DNA of 18,732 bases, from NCBI GenBank assembly GCA_002372275.1, contig DFFP01000019.1, forward strand, positions 397-19,128, given 5' to 3'. The DNA is from Alphaproteobacteria bacterium UBA3773 (GTDB lineage Bacteria > Pseudomonadota > Alphaproteobacteria > RF32 > CAG-239). The stretch's first letter is position 1; every line of letters starts with the position of its first letter. This document shows, one piece after another, positions 16,447 to 18,732 of the stretch. The translations under genes were made by a program, and so were the position numbers. A model generated the notes under the pieces. It worked only from the letters and a program-made list of their open reading frames with translations, searched no databases and was not told where the DNA came from.

Positions 16447-16728
16447 TTATGCTTTTTTTGCAGCAATTTCTTTTTTAATTGCTCTTGCAGCCGGTGTTAA
16501 ATCCTTAGAAGCTGTTTTTTCCAAATAAGAATCCAAACCGCCGTTGTGTTCGATTGAACGCAATGTTTTCGAACAAATTTTCAATTTGAAAGTTTTGTTC
16601 AAAACTTCGCTCAACAAAGAAACAACATGCAAATTCGGCATAAAACGACGGCGTGTTTTGTTGTTTGCGTGGCTGACATTGTTGCCGCTCATCACACCGG
16701 TGCCTGTAATATCACATTTTTTAGCCAT
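16447..16728 (-). CDS. rpmB: 50S ribosomal protein L28
   Basis: Structural protein of the large ribosomal subunit. The 93-residue protein shows the L28 pattern: MAKKCDITGTGVMSGNNVSH at the start, KTRRRFMPNLH (residues 24-34), and LKICSKTLRSIEHNGGLDSYL (48-68). The length is in the alphaproteobacterial range and it ends in a basic Ala/Lys tail. There is a single N-terminal Cys, so the four-cysteine zinc ribbon of some L28 proteins is missing. AAAGGA lies seven bases upstream of the ATG, and the gene has its own promoter. It stands alone: rpmG is not adjacent on the visible sequence. Confidence 0.97.
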   Translation of the reverse strand: MAKKCDITGTGVMSGNNVSHANNKTRRRFMPNLHVVSLLSEVLNKTFKLKICSKTLRSIEHNGGLDSYLEKTASKDLTPAARAIKKEIAAKKA

Positions 16729-16771
16729 TTTTTCTATCCTTTATTTCGACTGATAAAAACTTTGTTGCCAT

Positions 16772-16800
16772 TACATACAGAAATTTTCTTATAAAGTCAA
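16772..16800 (-). promoter_or_regulatory. rpmB promoter
   Basis: On the minus strand TTGACT (16800-16795), a 17-base spacer and TATGTA (16777-16772) precede rpmB by 43 bases. The -35 is near consensus. A TGTAAT two bases further is an alternative -10. Confidence 0.7.
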
Positions 16801-16944
16801 GTAAAATTATTCAAACTTTGTGATGATTTTTTATATTTTTTTGTAAAGTGCTTGAAAAAAAACATCAAAAAAATTTTATCTTGCTTGATAATGACGTAAA
16901 AAAAAACTAAATTAGTAAAAGTTCATACAAGGGAGTATTTGATT

Positions 16945-17388
16945 TTGGATAATCTGCCGCTACTAAAAGATATTCATCTGCCCGAGCCTGTCATACGTTT
17001 TCCGCTCGGATACGGCGTGATTATATTTTTGATTTTTTTGACGCTTTTTATTTTATGTTTGCCTTTTTTGAAAAAACTTTATTTAAAAAGCAAAAAAATG
17101 TATGCCCTCAACTTCATCCGAAATCTCAATGAGCCGAACATTCAAAATTTATGCCTTATTTCAGAAATGCTTCGCCGAATCTGCAAATTAAAATATCAAT
17201 CAGCCGTGAGCCTGTATGGTCAAAATTGGGCTGCATTTTTAAATCAAAAATCGGCCCTCAAATTACCAAAAAATCAAATGGATTTATTCATAAATGCCCC
17301 TTATGCGCCTCAAAAAATTGAAATTTCGAAATCAGATTTTGAGGCCGTTCAAAATTTTGCCGTTTCATTTGTGGAGAAAAATTTATGA
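16945..17388 (+). CDS. DUF4381 membrane protein of the Bat operon
   Basis: A 147-residue protein with a short N-terminal segment (LKDIHLPEPVIRFPLGYG), one transmembrane helix at about 23-42, and a cytoplasmic helical domain (LYLKSKKMYALNFIRNLNE onward, with QNWAAFLNQ). This layout and the DIHLP...PLGYG start are characteristic of DUF4381, found beside BatA/BatB VWA proteins. Function is not known; association with the Bat complex is inferred from conserved gene order. The start is a TTG at 16945 with GGGAG nine bases upstream; an in-frame TTG at 16939 would sit only three bases from that site. It is the first gene of the operon here, and its last four bases overlap batA. Confidence 0.85.
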   Translation: MDNLPLLKDIHLPEPVIRFPLGYGVIIFLIFLTLFILCLPFLKKLYLKSKKMYALNFIRNLNEPNIQNLCLISEMLRRICKLKYQSAVSLYGQNWAAFLNQKSALKLPKNQMDLFINAPYAPQKIEISKSDFEAVQNFAVSFVEKNL

Positions 17389-18395
17389 TTGCTTTTGAGC
17401 ATTTAAATATGTTTTTTCTTCTTGCCCTGCCGTTTTTGGTCCGTGCGTTGTTGCCATCCGTTAAGGGCACTTCCGGCAAAGCCCTTAAAATACCGTTTTT
17501 AAAAGATTTAAAAATCATCCAAGAAAGTTATTTCAAAAAAATATCGATTAACAGGCATGTTTTAAGCAAAAATTTTTCAGGCATATTTTTGGTTTGGTGT
17601 TTTTTGACCCTTGCCATGGCCAAACCTGTTTTTGTTTCCAAACCTGTCCCCACACAAAACAAAGGCCGCGATATTTTGCTTGTCACCGATATTTCAACCT
17701 CCATGCTTGAAAATGATTTTCACTATAACGGGCGTCCTCTAACGCGTTTAGAGGCGGTCCGCGCCGTCATATCCGATTTTACAAAAAAACGATTGACAGA
17801 TCGTTTGGGACTGATTTTATTTGGCACACGCGCCTATTTACAGGTTCCGCTCACTTTTGATAAAAAAGCTCTGCTTGATGTCTTAAGCACCATGAAAGCC
17901 GGAATGGCCGGCCAATCCACCTCCATCGGGGACGCTGTCGGACTAGCGGTCAAAACCTTAAGTTCAGATCGTCACAAAGTCCAAAACCGTGCCGTGATTT
18001 TACTTACCGACGGCGAAAACAACGACGGCAACATCAGCATTGCCAAGGCTCTTAAATTGGCAAAAGATGAAAACATCAAAATTTATACCATCGGAATCGG
18101 CTCTGAAAGGTTTGACCTTGCTTCTGCTTTTTTCGGCGCTCCTGTTTCAGATTTAGATGAAAAGAGCTTAAAAGAACTGGCTTTCGAAACAAAAGGGCAA
18201 TACTTCAAGGCAACTTCCCTATCAGATTTGGTCGCAATTTATAACAAAATCGATTCGTTAGAAACAAAAGAAACAGATAGCGGTTATATTTATCCTAAAA
18301 AAGAACTTTACGCCTACCCTTTGGGAGCTGCATTTATTTTGCTTTTATGCATGCTTTTATTCAAGCTTTTTCAAACAAAACGGAGTGAATCATGA
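17385..18395 (+). CDS. batA: BatA-like VWA domain membrane protein
   Basis: Inner-membrane protein with a periplasmic or cytoplasmic von Willebrand A domain that is thought to bind partner proteins through a metal ion. The 336-residue protein has transmembrane helices at about 9-24, 63-81 and 308-327. The VWA domain (about 95-300) has a complete MIDAS: D102, S104 and S106 in TDISTSM, T179 in GQSTSIGDA, and D209 in LTDGENND. The start has GGAG eight bases upstream. ATGA overlaps at both ends tie it to DUF4381 and BatB. In other bacteria Bat proteins act with a MoxR ATPase in envelope stress and cell-surface quality control; none is adjacent here. Confidence 0.92.
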   Translation: MIAFEHLNMFFLLALPFLVRALLPSVKGTSGKALKIPFLKDLKIIQESYFKKISINRHVLSKNFSGIFLVWCFLTLAMAKPVFVSKPVPTQNKGRDILLVTDISTSMLENDFHYNGRPLTRLEAVRAVISDFTKKRLTDRLGLILFGTRAYLQVPLTFDKKALLDVLSTMKAGMAGQSTSIGDAVGLAVKTLSSDRHKVQNRAVILLTDGENNDGNISIAKALKLAKDENIKIYTIGIGSERFDLASAFFGAPVSDLDEKSLKELAFETKGQYFKATSLSDLVAIYNKIDSLETKETDSGYIYPKKELYAYPLGAAFILLLCMLLFKLFQTKRSES

Positions 18396-18732
18396 TGTTG
18401 TTTTTAAAAGATTTTGAGTTTTTGCGCCCTTATTTTTTACTGCTTTTGATTGTGCTTTTTGTGCTCTTCATTGTGCTCAAACGGCGTCTTTCGGTTTTCA
18501 GTTCATGGGAAAACGTTTGCGATCGATCATTATTAAAATATCTTTTGAGCGCTTCAACCGAAACCTCCCAAAAAATGCGCCTTTTTTGGCTGTTTTGGAC
18601 ATTGTTTTTTGCCGTGATTGCCCTTTCGGGGCCGAGCTTTTATAAAACGCAGCAGCCGGCCGTCATGGTTGAAAATCCTTTAATGGTCATTTTCAATTTA
18701 CAAAGCGAGATGGATCGTACCGACATTCGCAC
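18392..18732 (+). CDS. batB: BatB-like VWA protein, partial, degenerate MIDAS
   Basis: The gene runs off the window, so only 113 codons are seen. It starts at an ATG overlapping the batA stop (ATGA), with CGGAG upstream. The visible part has the BatB start: FEFLRPYFLLLL with a helix at about 12-29, KRR, a CDRSLLKYLL segment matching the usual CDPALLPHLL, a second helix at about 64-80 and SGPSFYKTQQP, the counterpart of AGP-W-QP. Where BatB has DLSRSM, this protein has FNLQSEM (101-107): N102, Q104 and E106 replace the Asp-x-Ser-x-Ser metal ligands, whereas BatA just upstream keeps them. The following DRTDIR matches the family. BatB proteins often carry C-terminal TPR repeats; those, if present, lie outside. 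Confidence 0.85.
   Translation, partial: MMLFLKDFEFLRPYFLLLLIVLFVLFIVLKRRLSVFSSWENVCDRSLLKYLLSASTETSQKMRLFWLFWTLFFAVIALSGPSFYKTQQPAVMVENPLMVIFNLQSEMDRTDIR

Noticed and set aside
16544..16753. Plus-strand open frame opposite rpmB
   Set aside because: Antisense to a ribosomal protein gene, and no ribosome site is seen.

Overview
The window looks like a stretch of a low-GC alphaproteobacterial chromosome. The case rests on gene content, read by eye: an alphaproteobacterial-style SmpB, FtsB and short L28, a DUF465/YdcH-type small protein, a family-5 uracil-DNA glycosylase, and a Bat (VWA) operon. A bifunctional AdhE next to a phosphofructokinase suggests a fermentative, anaerobic or microaerobic life, as in host- or gut-associated Alphaproteobacteria. 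That last step is inference. There is no mobile element, CRISPR array, tRNA or rRNA, and no gene-free stretch longer than about 210 bases.

Left part, minus strand (43-3304): a lone outer-membrane barrel with its own terminator, then ftsB, a membrane-anchored M23 (LytM) peptidase, a bactofilin and smpB. The peptidase, bactofilin and smpB are tightly packed. This is a cell-shape and division block: the bactofilin scaffold and the M23 enzyme form a recognised functional pair in other bacteria.

Middle (3442-9711): two plus-strand genes that overlap by ATGA, a family-5 uracil-DNA glycosylase and an OpgB-like phosphoglycerol transferase, converge on adhE and pfkA on the minus strand. A hairpin with a T tract that could end the adhE transcript lies inside the 3' end of the OpgB-like gene. 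pfkA has a GC-rich terminator.

Right part, plus strand (9736-16381): a well-formed promoter drives a small DUF465-like protein through a leader that can fold two ways. An extended -10 promoter then precedes four overlapping genes: a divergent AnmK-like protein that has lost many kinase-signature residues, a GldA-like ABC ATPase, a giant 1155-residue fusion of GldF-like permease, GldG-like auxiliary domain and DUF4340-like tail, and a cation-efflux (CDF) protein. A bidirectional terminator separates this from rpmB on the minus strand.

Right end (16945-18732): a Bat operon begins with a DUF4381 protein, then BatA with an intact metal-binding MIDAS, then BatB (cut by the window edge), whose MIDAS motif is broken. 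No MoxR ATPase or DUF58 gene lies directly upstream. No single element is a clear new defence or mobile system. The strongest leads are the AnmK-like probable pseudokinase in an operon with a fused ABC exporter, and the degenerate BatB.
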